A DNA stretch of 22,789 nt from Candidatus Sulfopaludibacter sp. SbA3 (lineage in GTDB: Bacteria; Acidobacteriota; Terriglobia; 2-12-FULL-54-10): contig CAMBEY010000013.1 of NCBI GenBank assembly GCA_945865705.1, positions 1-22,789 of the forward strand. Reading direction: 5' to 3'. The translations under genes were made by a program, and so were the position numbers. Below, in pieces: positions 1 to 8,006 of the stretch; position 1 is the first letter of the stretch, and each line of letters begins with the position of its first letter. The notes below the pieces were generated by a model. The model did not search any database and was not told the origin of the DNA. It was given only the letters and a program-made list of their open reading frames with translations.

Positions 1-1267
1 TTGATCAGCGGTGCGACGGGAGCGAGCGAGCCATCCGGAACTTCTGGAGCAACTGGCCCCTGACCGGTGGCGAAGATTTGCAACACCTCGCCGCGCCGCG
101 CGGGCGCTGTCGCGGAGTTCACGCGACCATCCTGATTCAGCGCGGCGAACAATCCCGGCGCATACGTCAACACGGACACCGGTGCGCGCGCGGCGCGCTG
201 TCCTGCCACACGGACCTCGACGGCATATTGCCCCGCAATGGTCGCGCTCGGCAACTGCACATTCACCTGTGCGGGCGAGGCAAACAACAGCGGCACCGCC
301 GCGCCATTCACCAGCACCTCGGTGGCGCCGAGTTGCCGCGGCAGTGGAGTGGATGCCGCGCTGGTCGTGGACGAACCGGGAAAGTTGCCGAAGAACGACA
401 CCAACGAGCCCGGCGCCACGGGCTGACCGGCGGAGAAGGTGGCGGAGTTCACCGCGGCCATCGGCGCATTCACTTCCATCACCCAGTACTCGGTGGTGGC
501 GGGAAGCTGCGCGAGATTGATCAGCACGCGCCCCGGTTGGTAGCGGATGGGCCGCGCGCCTGTGCCGATGAATTCCGTGAACTGCGACGGCGTCCCCGCG
601 CCGCCGAATGCGGTGCGATAGTGCATCAACACCGCTATCTTGGGCCGCAGCTGATTCACCAGCGTATCCACTCGGCGATGTCAATGGTGGGCCCGCCACC
701 GGCGGGAACGAAAATCACGTCCACTGAGCCAATCTCGGCGAGCTGCGTATCCGTCAGGCGCTCCTGACCGTAATCGCCAAAGTGCGCGAAGCGGATGCCG
801 CCCTGCGTCCAGCGCACGATGGTGTTCGGCCCGCGCACCGAACCGCTGGTGGTGTCATGGAAGCCGGGGATCATCACAAAGTTCATTCCCGAGGCAGCCA
901 CTTCCGTGCGCGCTGAAATGGGGCGGCCATCCACCAGCGTGAAATTGCCGCGCATGGCGGCGACGTTGCTATGGTCCTGGTGAGTGTGCGAGACGGTAAC
1001 CACATCGGCGGGCAGCGTGGGCAGGTCATAACCCTGCGCGGCGTTGGGCGGATCGGTAATGACAATGGGGCCGATGGCGTCGGAGCCGGCTTCTTGAATA
1101 ATAAAGCAGGCTTGCCCCACCCAGGTGATTTGGACGCCGGATGTCTGCGCGAGCAGCAGCAGCGGCGTGGCAGCGGCCAACAACGTCAGAACCATTACGG
1201 ACAGCAGCACAGGCACACGCCCACGCGAAACCGGAACTGCCTTTGCAACAAAAGCGGCACGAAGCAT
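1..1267 (-). pseudogene. Exported metallo-beta-lactamase-fold protein fused to TIGR03437-type C-terminal domain, broken by one frameshift; runs off the left edge
   Basis: The first frame starts at ATG 1265-1267, preceded by a strong AAGGGGGA ribosome binding site. It has a hydrophobic export signal (about residues 17-41), then a UlaG-like metallo-beta-lactamase fold: ITWVGQACF, the metal-binding H94-T-H96-Q-D98-H99, H137 and H162/D165. This frame stops at 656. The adjacent frame continues the fold exactly, with LRPKIAVLMHYRT supplying the last conserved histidine. It then runs open to base 1 through a domain with NSATFSAGQPVAPGSLVSFF, VLVNGAAVPLLFASPAQVNV and GEVLQIFATGQGPV. I recognise this as TIGR03437, common in Solibacter-type acidobacteria. 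Losing one G near 671-673 (GAG-GTG read as GAG-TG) explains the break. The hydrolase substrate is unknown. The lesion may be real or a sequencing error. Recognition of both domains is confident. Confidence 0.82.
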
Positions 1268-1386
1268 ACGTCCCCCTTGTGCGAAGTGAACGGCATCAGC
1301 CAATAAAAGAGGACCACACGCACGCAACCCCGCGCTATTCAATTGTCTTTTTTATCTGCGCGCCGCGTGACTAGACGCCGCCCATT

Positions 1387-1746
1387 TCAGGCTTGTTCCT
1401 GAATCTTGACCATGATGCTGAAACGAGGCGTGGGATCGCCCACACCCCAGCGGCTGACCGCCCACTTCAGCTTCAGAAATCGCACTTCGGGATTCTTGGA
1501 GAGGTCCAGAAGTTGCTGGTGAATTCCTTGATAGAACTTCTGCGGGAAGCTCGTCAGCGCCTTGGCGCTCCACTCCGTGCCGTCGGCGGAGCCCCACACG
1601 CTGACGTCAATGGACTGCTGCTCAAGAATTTTAGTGATGGCCATGGTCATCAGGCAATTCTTGCCCGCGCCGTCCTGGATGGATACCGCGGCGCTCTCGC
1701 CAGCTTTCTCAATATTCGTCTCAGGCAACAAAAATGTGTCCAGCAT
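1387..1746 (-). CDS. Conserved-looking small protein of unknown function, possibly a beta-sandwich
   Basis: This is a 119-residue protein with no signal peptide or membrane segment. I do not recognise a named family. The region VSVWGSADGTEW, followed by a segment like LDLSKNPEVRFLKLKW, resembles the strand pattern of galactose-binding or discoidin-like beta-sandwich domains. That is a pattern impression and not an assignment. The ATG at 1746 is preceded by purine-rich GGGAGACGAGG, which could serve as a ribosome binding site. The gene lies between the MBL-fold gene downstream and a hairpin repeat plus the aminotransferase upstream, all on the same strand. Codon use looks like its neighbours and the protein is not low-complexity, so I regard it as a real gene. 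Confidence 0.7.
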   Translation of the reverse strand: MLDTFLLPETNIEKAGESAAVSIQDGAGKNCLMTMAITKILEQQSIDVSVWGSADGTEWSAKALTSFPQKFYQGIHQQLLDLSKNPEVRFLKLKWAVSRWGVGDPTPRFSIMVKIQEQA

Positions 1747-1817
1747 TCCGGCCTCGTCTCCCGTGGTGCGTAGTCCTCAAGGATCGCAGCGAACATTGTA
1801 GCATAACGAATTGCCCA

Positions 1818-1880
1818 GGTAGGACAGGTCTGGAGACCTGTCCGCTGGCGGGGGCAGGCAGGAATGCCTACCCTACTTGT
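1818..1880. repeat. Double-hairpin palindromic element (REP-like or terminator-like)
   Basis: A perfect inverted repeat, GGACAGGTCT-GG-AGACCTGTCC, occupies 1822-1843. A second, imperfect one, GGCAGGCA-GGAA-TGCCTACC, occupies 1853-1872. The flanks GTAGG (1819-1823) and CCTAC (1871-1875) are also complementary, so the whole unit could fold as one branched structure. It lies between the aminotransferase stop (1888) and the start of the next gene (1746). There is no clean U-run, so a dispersed palindromic repeat fits better than a classical intrinsic terminator. Only one copy is present in this window. Confidence 0.6.
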
Positions 1881-1887
1881 GTGGCCA

Positions 1888-3087
1888 TCAGCGAGGCTTC
1901 AGGCGGCGCAGGCGGCGACCCGCCTCGTCCAGCGTTTCTTCTTTTTTACAAAACGTGAAGCGGACCAGGTGCGCGCCGTCGGCCGGGTTGCGGAAGAAGC
2001 TGGAGCCGGGCACGGCGGCCACGCCGATCTCGGTGATGAGATGTTTTACGAACTCCGTGTCATTCGGGAAGCCGAACGCCGAGATGTCCGCCATGATGTA
2101 GTACGCGCCCGATGGCTTGTAGCAGCGGAAGCCGGTGTCGCCGAGAATGCCCATCAGCTTGGCGCGGCGCAGCGCATATTCGGCGGCAAGCTCTTCATAG
2201 TAGCTGCGCGGCAACGCGACGGCCTCCGCCGCGGCTTCCTGCAAGGGCGCTGGCGCGCCCACGGTGAGAAAATCGTGGACCTTGCGAATGCTGCTGGTCA
2301 GCTCAGGCGCAGCCACCACCCATCCAACGCGCCATCCCGTTACGCTGTAGGTCTTGGAACAACTGTTGATGGTAACGGTGCGCTCGCGCATGCCGGGCAG
2401 CGTGGACATGGGGATATGTACTGTTCCGTCGTACAGGATGTGCTCGTAGATTTCGTCGGTGATGGCCAGCACGTCATGCTCGCGGCAGAGCGCGGCGATA
2501 AATTCCAACTCCTCGCGGCTGAAAACTTTTCCGCTGGGATTATTCGGTGAATTGATGATGATGGCGCGGGTGCGCGAGGTAAACGCCGCGCGCAGCGCCT
2601 CGCGCGAGAACTGAAAATCCGGCGGATGCAGCGAAACTAATTTAGGCACCGCGCCGGTGAGTTCACAGTCCGGGCCGTAGTTTTCGTAAAACGGCTCAAA
2701 GACGATGACCTCGTCGCCGGGATTGAGCAGCGCCATGAAGGCCACGAACATGCCTTCCGTCGCTCCGCACACGACGGTCAACTCACGCTCCGGGTCCACC
2801 TCCCAGCCCAGCTCGCCGGTGAGCTTGCGTGAGAGCGCGTCGCGGAACTTCTTCGCGCCCCAGGTGATGGAGTACTGATTCACGTCGGCGTCGATGGCCC
2901 GCTTGGCTGCTTCCTTAATCATGGTGGGTGCGGGAAAATCCGGATAGCCCTGCGAGAGATTCACGGCCCCATGCTGCAATGCGAGCCGCGTCATTTCGCG
3001 GATGACGGACTCGGCCAGACCCAAGGTGCGGTCGGCCCGGAAGATGCGGTGCGTGGTCTGAATGGCTGCTTCGCTGCGATTGGTCAT
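1888..3087 (-). CDS. PLP-dependent class I/II aminotransferase (methionine/kynurenine aminotransferase-like)
   Basis: The 399-residue protein is a complete fold-type I aminotransferase. It would transfer an amino group between an amino acid and a 2-oxo acid using pyridoxal phosphate in the cytoplasm. Visible landmarks are LSQGYPDFPAP near residue 44 (substrate-binding N-terminal motif), SPNNPSG at 180-186 with the cofactor-contacting Asn, DEIYEH at 211-216 with the Asp that binds the pyridine nitrogen, the Schiff-base lysine K245 in SCSKTYSVTGWRVGW, and R253. Family members with this pattern include YbdL-type methionine and kynurenine aminotransferases. The exact substrate cannot be read from sequence. 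I chose ATG 3087 because the sequence upstream of it (open to 3255) does not look like family protein. No strong ribosome binding site is visible. The lytic transglycosylase gene ends 61 bases upstream on the same strand. Confidence 0.9.
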   Translation of the reverse strand: MTNRSEAAIQTTHRIFRADRTLGLAESVIREMTRLALQHGAVNLSQGYPDFPAPTMIKEAAKRAIDADVNQYSITWGAKKFRDALSRKLTGELGWEVDPERELTVVCGATEGMFVAFMALLNPGDEVIVFEPFYENYGPDCELTGAVPKLVSLHPPDFQFSREALRAAFTSRTRAIIINSPNNPSGKVFSREELEFIAALCREHDVLAITDEIYEHILYDGTVHIPMSTLPGMRERTVTINSCSKTYSVTGWRVGWVVAAPELTSSIRKVHDFLTVGAPAPLQEAAAEAVALPRSYYEELAAEYALRRAKLMGILGDTGFRCYKPSGAYYIMADISAFGFPNDTEFVKHLITEIGVAAVPGSSFFRNPADGAHLVRFTFCKKEETLDEAGRRLRRLKPR

Positions 3088-3148
3088 TTCAGAATTATAA
3101 ATGGAAATGCCGGGGTTCGGGATTCCGAATTCCAGATTCCGGAATGCT

Positions 3149-5416
3149 CTAGTTGGCGGCGGAAGGTTCGGCGTATATCCGGCGGTACATATGCGCGTTG
3201 CGCAGAACGGCCTGCACGTATTCGCGTGTTTCAGTAAAGGGGATGCTCTCGACAAATTCGGCGGGCTCCGCGTAGGTGCCTTCGCTCATCCACTGCTGCA
3301 CGCGGCCCGGACCGGCGTTGTAGCTGGCGATGGCCTGCTCCATGCTTCCATCGAAACGGTCGATCACGCTCTTCAGATACATGGTTCCGTAAATCAAATT
3401 GAACTGCGGCTGGAAGAGCAGGCCAAGTTGATAGTTGCGCGATTTCTGGTCGGGCGCTTTGCGGGCCACCATGCGCGCGGTGGAGGGCAGCAACTGCATC
3501 AGGCCGCGCGCGTTGGAGCGCGACTGGGCTCCGGGGTTAAACTCCGACTCCTGACGAATCAATCCCGCCACCAGATAGGGGTCTAGTTTTGATTCCGCCG
3601 CGCGCTTCTTGATGTCCTCCCAGTACGGGATGGGGAACAGACGGCGCCACACGCCGGGCGGCAGTTCAGCAATGCTCTGCGAAAAATAGCTGGGGACGTA
3701 AATTTTTGAGAGGCGCAGCGCGACGTGATGGCGGCCTCGCAGCTCTTCCATGCGGGCGATCTCCGAACCAGCCCAGGACGCGCCGGGAGCAGGGGGCAGC
3801 AACGGGGTTAGTTCAGCAACGGCCCAGTCAATCAGCCAAGCCGACTCCAGTAGTTGGATACGCTCGCTGGCTCGCGCCTCAACTGGAGATAGAACTGCGG
3901 GAAGGGAGACTCCTGCCTTGCGCTGAATTTTTTCCAGCGGGACGGTCCGCACATTTGCCGCCGCCTGCTCAGGAGTGAGCGCCGGCAGGCTGGCGATGCG
4001 GTCCGCCGCCAGCAGTGAGTAGTAATAATTGGGGAAGGCCTCGCGCAGCTTGGCGTAGTAACGGTGCGAGATCACCGGAGACTCGCGCTCCATCAGACGG
4101 GCCAGCCAATAGAGCGCCGCCGATATCTGCGGACTGTTGGGGAACGAAGTGATATGTTCCTCGAACAAATGGAGGGCCTGCGGCAGCTTCCTCTCGCGAT
4201 ACGCCTGCCAGGCCACTTTCCAATGCCCGTAGGCCGCGCCGTCGCCACCGGGGAAATTCTGGAAAGCGAGGCGATAATAATCTCCCGCGCGGTTGTAGTC
4301 CTTGGCCAGCAGATAATTATTTCCCGCCGAGATCAGCGCCTTCTCATACCAGGGCGACTGGGGATAGCGCTTGCCGAGCAGTTCTAATTGCTGCGTCATC
4401 TGGTCAATGCGCAGCAGCTTGCGATAGCCAATCGACATGATGCAGTGGCGTTCCGCGTCGGCCTCGGCGTCAGAAATATCCATCGCCTGCAGCGCATTCA
4501 GCGCCGGCCATGTGGACCCGGCCTGATACTGGCAGACGGCCACACGCACATGGGCGCGCTCACGCTGCGCTGCGGCCGCAGGCGTGTTCGGCGAGGATGT
4601 GGACACGTTGCGGTAGGCGGATTCGGCATCTTTCCAGCGACTTTTGGCAAACAGCGCGTCAGCGCGCATCAGCCACAGCGAGGCCTCGACGACTGGATAT
4701 TGCTTGCCCAGCTTGAGGCGCAGGCTCTGCATACGGACATTGGCTTCAGCGGCTTCCGCTGACGCTGGATATTGAAAAAATACTTTGTGGTATGTCGCGA
4801 CGGCATCGAGCGACCGTCCAGCAAGATCGTAAGCACGCGCCAGAAAGTATGTGGCAGAGGGTTGTGGCAGGCCGAGCGCTTCCTCCAGCCGTTTGGCGGC
4901 CTCCTCAGGCTTCTGCAATTCAATCAGGAGCTTGGCATGTTCCAGAGCGGCCCTGGGCGCGAGCGGGCTGGCCGGATTATTCTGCTGAAATTCGTCGAGG
5001 AATTTCTCCGCGTCAAGCGACCCGCCGCTTGCTTGAGCATTCATCGCCGCATAATAATCGGCATAGTCGCGCAGTAGGTTATCGGGGTTGCGAGCCTTCA
5101 AAAAGGCGGCGGCGGCGGCGGAATAATTCTGTTGCTGATAATTGGAGTAGCCCAAGGCCAGGTAGGCCAGAGCGGCCTGGGCCTTGTCTTTGCTTTGCGC
5201 CGCGAACGTCTCGAGCTTCTTGCGATCGGCAACCGTCTTGCCTTCCAGCGCCGCCTTGGAATTGCTCTGCAGGAGAGTGGCTTTCTCGACTGCCGCGGGG
5301 GCAACTGCCGCAGGGCTGGCGGCCACCAATCCAGACGCAGAAAAATAATCGAGCCCACCTGCGCAGACCGAAAGCACCAGAAGTCCGCGGGCGAATTGGA
5401 AGACTATCCTGACCAT
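3149..5416 (-). CDS. slt: Soluble-type lytic murein transglycosylase (Slt70-like) with TPR-like superhelix
   Basis: This 755-residue exported enzyme should cleave peptidoglycan glycan strands between MurNAc and GlcNAc, forming 1,6-anhydro ends in the periplasm. The N-terminus has a signal-like hydrophobic stretch (about residues 5-35). A long alpha-helical region follows, rich in TPR-like units (for example ALAYLALGYSNYQQQNYSAAA and LWLMRADALFAKSRWKDAES), matching the Slt70 U-shaped superhelix. The C-terminal SLT domain carries the catalytic Glu623 in LIRQESEFNP, followed by ARGLMQLLPSTA and later SYNAGPGRVQQW and FTETREYVQ, all diagnostic. Length and architecture fit the family, and it looks intact. 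It sits 31 bases downstream of the GAF-protein stop on the same strand, so the two may be co-transcribed. Confidence 0.93.
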   Translation of the reverse strand: MVRIVFQFARGLLVLSVCAGGLDYFSASGLVAASPAAVAPAAVEKATLLQSNSKAALEGKTVADRKKLETFAAQSKDKAQAALAYLALGYSNYQQQNYSAAAAAFLKARNPDNLLRDYADYYAAMNAQASGGSLDAEKFLDEFQQNNPASPLAPRAALEHAKLLIELQKPEEAAKRLEEALGLPQPSATYFLARAYDLAGRSLDAVATYHKVFFQYPASAEAAEANVRMQSLRLKLGKQYPVVEASLWLMRADALFAKSRWKDAESAYRNVSTSSPNTPAAAAQRERAHVRVAVCQYQAGSTWPALNALQAMDISDAEADAERHCIMSIGYRKLLRIDQMTQQLELLGKRYPQSPWYEKALISAGNNYLLAKDYNRAGDYYRLAFQNFPGGDGAAYGHWKVAWQAYRERKLPQALHLFEEHITSFPNSPQISAALYWLARLMERESPVISHRYYAKLREAFPNYYYSLLAADRIASLPALTPEQAAANVRTVPLEKIQRKAGVSLPAVLSPVEARASERIQLLESAWLIDWAVAELTPLLPPAPGASWAGSEIARMEELRGRHHVALRLSKIYVPSYFSQSIAELPPGVWRRLFPIPYWEDIKKRAAESKLDPYLVAGLIRQESEFNPGAQSRSNARGLMQLLPSTARMVARKAPDQKSRNYQLGLLFQPQFNLIYGTMYLKSVIDRFDGSMEQAIASYNAGPGRVQQWMSEGTYAEPAEFVESIPFTETREYVQAVLRNAHMYRRIYAEPSAAN

Positions 5417-5447
5417 AAATTTTCTTTTGCGTCTTTACGCGATGGGG

Positions 5448-6611
5448 CTAATTGCTGACGGGTCCGGGATACTGCTCGCCGAGAACAGCCGGGTCGTTTC
5501 CGGCCAGCTTGGCGACTAACTCGTAGTGCAGGTAATCGAAGGAGCCTGCCGCGGTTTGCGCGAATTTCTTCTGGTAGTTTTCCCGTGTCTTCTCGATATC
5601 CTCGTGCAGTACGGAGTAGAGATTGCGATTGTTGCGCCCCTCGGCGATCTTGCCCTTGTGATAGGAAAGCAGATCCTGAACCGCCACGCGCGCGAAGCGA
5701 TGGGCCTTTCTGTGGCTCTCTTTTTCTTCCTCGGGAAGTGCCTCGACATCAGGAGGAGGCGTCTGCGTGGAGGCCAGGGCTGGCCCATGTGCTGACTCAT
5801 GTGCCGACTCACCAAACGTCCCATGCATGGGTGCGACCGCGACGGCCATAGGCGCGGCCAAATACGGTGCCATAGACGCTGGGGGCGCCGATGGTGCGGG
5901 CTGCGGAGTGGGCTGGGGCGCTGGCTGGGGCGCTGTTTGTGGCAATGGTTCCGCAGCAACCGGCTTTGGCTCTGCGGCCTTCGGCGGAGACTGCGACCGG
6001 GTCCCGGATGATTCCAGGCTTAGGCCAGTAACACGAGCAATGATCTCCAGACCGGCAAAAGCGTCCGAGACGTTGGCTGCCGACGCCACGATGGCCGCCA
6101 CCACCTTGCCGCCAACGCGCACGGGCAACAGACAAATCTCAGATGACTTCTGGCCGGAAGAAAGCACCGCGTCCAAACCGGCGGGCCAGGCCTGCGAGGA
6201 ACGGGACTGGCAAACCGCCGCCTGATTATCGCAGATGTCTTTGAAGGCTCCGGGCTGCGTGGAGGAGGCAGTAACGGAACGCAGGGCGTTGGTGCTCTCC
6301 GCGGAAAGTCCTTCGGAACGCCACGTCGTGAAGTTGTCGCCGCGACGCACAAACAGCGCGGCTCCACCAGACAGTACCGCCGCGGACTTGAGCGCTTCTG
6401 CCATAATTTCCGATTGTCCCGTCGGCTGAAGAATGGAATTGACCCATTGGTTGAGCGTAGAGAACGACCCGGACCCGGCTTTCGAGGACGCAGGCGCAGA
6501 TTCCGAGAGCCGCGCCAAGTCGCCACGGACCGAGGACAAGGTGGTCTCGACTACTCGTTGTATGAGTTCTTCAAATGCCTTATCCAGACTTCCGCCGGAG
6601 TTGTTTGCCAT
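5448..6611 (-). CDS. GAF-like domain protein with proline-rich linker and conserved C-terminal block
   Basis: The predicted 387-residue cytoplasmic protein starts MANNSGGSLDKAFEEL. About residues 50-195 look like a GAF sensor domain: a helix LNQWVNSILQP, then a strand LFVRRGDNFTTWRSEG, and a later SEICLLPVRVGGKVVAAIV strand pair. A proline/glutamine linker with repeated PQPAPQPTP units follows (about 205-250). The C-terminal 85 residues (HRKAHRFARVAVQDLLSYHK through LHYELVAKLAGNDPAVLGEQ) resemble a block I associate with acidobacterial regulatory proteins. Ligand and role are unknown. The start is uncertain: ATG 6611 lacks a clear ribosome binding site, and the frame stays open to 6701. The gene is divergent from ssrA across a 233-base region. 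Confidence 0.78.
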   Translation of the reverse strand: MANNSGGSLDKAFEELIQRVVETTLSSVRGDLARLSESAPASSKAGSGSFSTLNQWVNSILQPTGQSEIMAEALKSAAVLSGGAALFVRRGDNFTTWRSEGLSAESTNALRSVTASSTQPGAFKDICDNQAAVCQSRSSQAWPAGLDAVLSSGQKSSEICLLPVRVGGKVVAAIVASAANVSDAFAGLEIIARVTGLSLESSGTRSQSPPKAAEPKPVAAEPLPQTAPQPAPQPTPQPAPSAPPASMAPYLAAPMAVAVAPMHGTFGESAHESAHGPALASTQTPPPDVEALPEEEKESHRKAHRFARVAVQDLLSYHKGKIAEGRNNRNLYSVLHEDIEKTRENYQKKFAQTAAGSFDYLHYELVAKLAGNDPAVLGEQYPGPVSN

Positions 6612-6802
6612 ATAAAGTATGATGCACTGGCCCAGACTAGTGCCACGTCTCCGATGCCCATTTTGCAGGGTGGGGGGAACGCCGACGCTAATCCGCGCCA
6701 ATATCCTCTCAACATGGAACTTAATGCCCCCGCCATATTTTTGTCAAACGGTATTTTCCTGCTGCATCGAATCGGTGAATGCCGGACGCGGCGAACTTGG
6801 CG

Positions 6803-6808
6803 TATAAT
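6803..6808 (+). promoter_or_regulatory. Likely -10 element of the ssrA promoter
   Basis: A perfect TATAAT lies 36 bases before the mature tmRNA 5' end. That is a sensible distance for a short leader removed by RNase P. No convincing TTGACA-like -35 is visible at 16-18 bases upstream; the best candidate is ATGCCG. The rest of 6612-6844 shows no other feature I can support. Confidence 0.55.
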
Positions 6809-6844
6809 GGTGGCAGTAGTTGACCGCACGCAAGCGATCGAACT

Positions 6845-7196
6845 GGGGGCGAAACGGGTTCGACGGGAAGGAAGCAGGGTAGAGAGGCATGCCGGGGTTC
6901 ACGCACCCGTAATCGTGTGAAACAAACTTAATTGCCAATTATGATTTGGCCCTCGCTGCTTAACTGTTAGCGACGTTGTGCCCGCTTCGCCTGTAGGGCG
7001 GAACACAACGACACTCTTGCAGGCTGGCGCTGGCTCCTCGGTCCGTGGAGTTGGAGCGAGACTTATCGGACTAGTAGCTGCTCACTGTTGTCGGCTCGAT
7101 GTGGGCAGCCGCGAAGGCAATACGAACCGAATACGCATGTAGTCTCTCGATCAGGCGCCTACTCGGACGGGGGTTCAACTCCCCCCGCCTCCACCA
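6845..7196 (+). ncRNA. ssrA: Transfer-messenger RNA (tmRNA)
   Basis: The RNA begins GGGGGCGAAACGGGTTCGAC, the hallmark tmRNA 5' end. It finishes with a T-arm (GGGGTTCAACTCCCC-type) and CGCCTCCACCA, so the terminal CCA is encoded. The 5' GGGGGCG pairs with 3' CGCCTCC to form the seven-pair acceptor stem, with one G-U pair. The 352-nt length is normal. It rescues ribosomes stalled on broken messages together with SmpB and tags the nascent chains for proteolysis. The 3' end is followed by an ATTTTTCTCTT stretch that may assist termination. A toxin-antitoxin cluster begins 55 bases downstream. The 3' part of ssrA is a well-known integration target for mobile elements, but no attachment-site duplicate was found in the window. 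Confidence 0.96.
6934..6963 (+). other. tmRNA tag-peptide reading frame (ANYDLALAA)
   Basis: Within ssrA, the frame GCC-AAT-TAT-GAT-TTG-GCC-CTC-GCT-GCT-TAA encodes ANYDLALAA and ends in TAA at 6961-6963. With the alanine carried by the tmRNA itself, the appended tag would be AANYDLALAA. The terminal LAA is the standard ClpXP/Tsp recognition end. GCC at 6934 is the inferred resume codon. Neighbouring frames give no sensible tag. Confidence 0.85.
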
Positions 7197-7250
7197 ATTT
7201 TTCTCTTCACCTGCGCTCGAATGGGATGTCGCAGGCATCGCGGGCAGACA

Positions 7251-7541
7251 ATGAGCATTACGGAATTGCTGGCGACCAAGCGGGAAGAGATTCTTCAAAC
7301 GGCATCCCGGCATGGGGCGCGCAATGTTCGTGTCTTTGGATCTGTGGCCCGACGGGAAGCCCGTCCTGATAGCGATGTCGATCTGCTAGTCGAACTTGAC
7401 GAAGGCCGCAGCTTGTTTGACTTGGGCGGTTTGCTCATGGAACTCCGCGAATTACTCGGATGTGAAGTGGATGTGGTCACCGAAAAGGGGCTGCGCGGAC
7501 GCCTGCGGGAAACCGTGCTGGCGCAAGCCGTGAGCTTATGA
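7251..7541 (+). CDS. MNT-type minimal nucleotidyltransferase (MntA-like antitoxin)
   Basis: The 96-residue protein MSITELLATKREEILQ... contains the nucleotidyltransferase signature GSVARREARPDSDVDLLVE, i.e. GS followed by the D-x-D metal-binding pair. It ends in a short helical C-terminus typical of MNT proteins. In HEPN/MNT (HepT/MntA) modules, this protein neutralises the HEPN ribonuclease by adding AMP to it. ATG 7251 is preferred over the upstream ATG at 7221, because the residues between them do not resemble the family. The ribosome binding site is weak. The expected HEPN partner immediately downstream is reduced to a fragment (7554-7688), so this appears to be an orphaned antitoxin. The catalytic residues look intact. 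Confidence 0.85.
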   Translation: MSITELLATKREEILQTASRHGARNVRVFGSVARREARPDSDVDLLVELDEGRSLFDLGGLLMELRELLGCEVDVVTEKGLRGRLRETVLAQAVSL

Positions 7542-7553
7542 GACCTTGTTCTT

Positions 7554-7688
7554 ATGAGAGATGATCGGCAACGCCTGCTGGATATCCTCGAAGCAATTAC
7601 GAATCGAAACCAAGGCGATCAGTCTGCTTCTCGTCAGTCATTGCGGCAGACCGCTTCCCAAGTGCCCTTCCAATTGAAAGTGCAGTAG
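7554..7688 (+). pseudogene. Truncated HEPN-domain (HepT-like) toxin remnant
   Basis: Starting at ATG 7554, 13 bases after the MNT stop, the frame reads MRDDRQRLLDILEAI, the characteristic opening of HEPN proteins paired with MNT genes. After about residue 15 (near base 7599) the similarity ends. The frame then continues with unrelated residues and stops at 7686-7688, giving 44 residues where roughly 110 are expected. The Rx4-6H ribonuclease motif that lies in the C-terminal half is absent. The tail overlaps the 3' end of the oppositely oriented mazF gene, so the HEPN gene was probably cut when the MazEF segment arrived. The HEPN C-terminal half is not found on the far side of MazEF, so simple insertion is not supported. 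Confidence 0.7.
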
Positions 7689-8006
7689 CAGGCCACGGTC
7701 AATCTTTTGCATGGCGCTGCTCTCCAGCACGCGGACTACCTGCCGGATTCTTTCCTTATCTACGGTGCGAACCTGGTCACACAGTGCGCGCGAGTCTTTC
7801 GGTAAACCTGTTTGCAGCGCCGAGAGCAGCGGCTGCACCAGCCTTTCGGCCGCCTTGCCTTTCACCGAAGACAGCGGCACAACCGTCACGGTTCGAGAAA
7901 CTTCATTGGCCACGTCGCGGGAAACCACAATGCACGGCCGGGTCTTGGGCACCTCCGCGCCTCGGGCCGGATCGAGCGCGACCCACAGCACGGAGCCCCT
8001 TACCAT
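7638..8006 (-). CDS. mazF: MazF/PemK-family endoribonuclease toxin
   Basis: The 122-residue protein opens with MVRGSVLWVALDPARGAEVPKT and contains RPCIVVSRD and TVTVVPLSS. These are the core strands of the MazF/PemK barrel that cleaves mRNA at short single-stranded sites. Length and order of motifs fit the family, with no disruption visible. The start ATG at 8006 overlaps the antitoxin stop by seven bases (ATGGTAA), implying coupled translation from the upstream antitoxin gene. The target site cannot be read from sequence. Its 3' end overlaps the HEPN remnant on the other strand. Confidence 0.9.
   Translation of the reverse strand: MVRGSVLWVALDPARGAEVPKTRPCIVVSRDVANEVSRTVTVVPLSSVKGKAAERLVQPLLSALQTGLPKDSRALCDQVRTVDKERIRQVVRVLESSAMQKIDRGLLLHFQLEGHLGSGLPQ

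Noticed and set aside
11..767. Long plus-strand open frames at the left edge (169 and 229 residues)
   Set aside because: Their translations are arginine/histidine-rich and unlike any family, while the minus strand of the same bases gives a clear TIGR03437-like domain.
7088..7369. A 93-residue plus-strand open frame
   Set aside because: It lies mostly inside the tmRNA gene and its protein has no sensible pattern.
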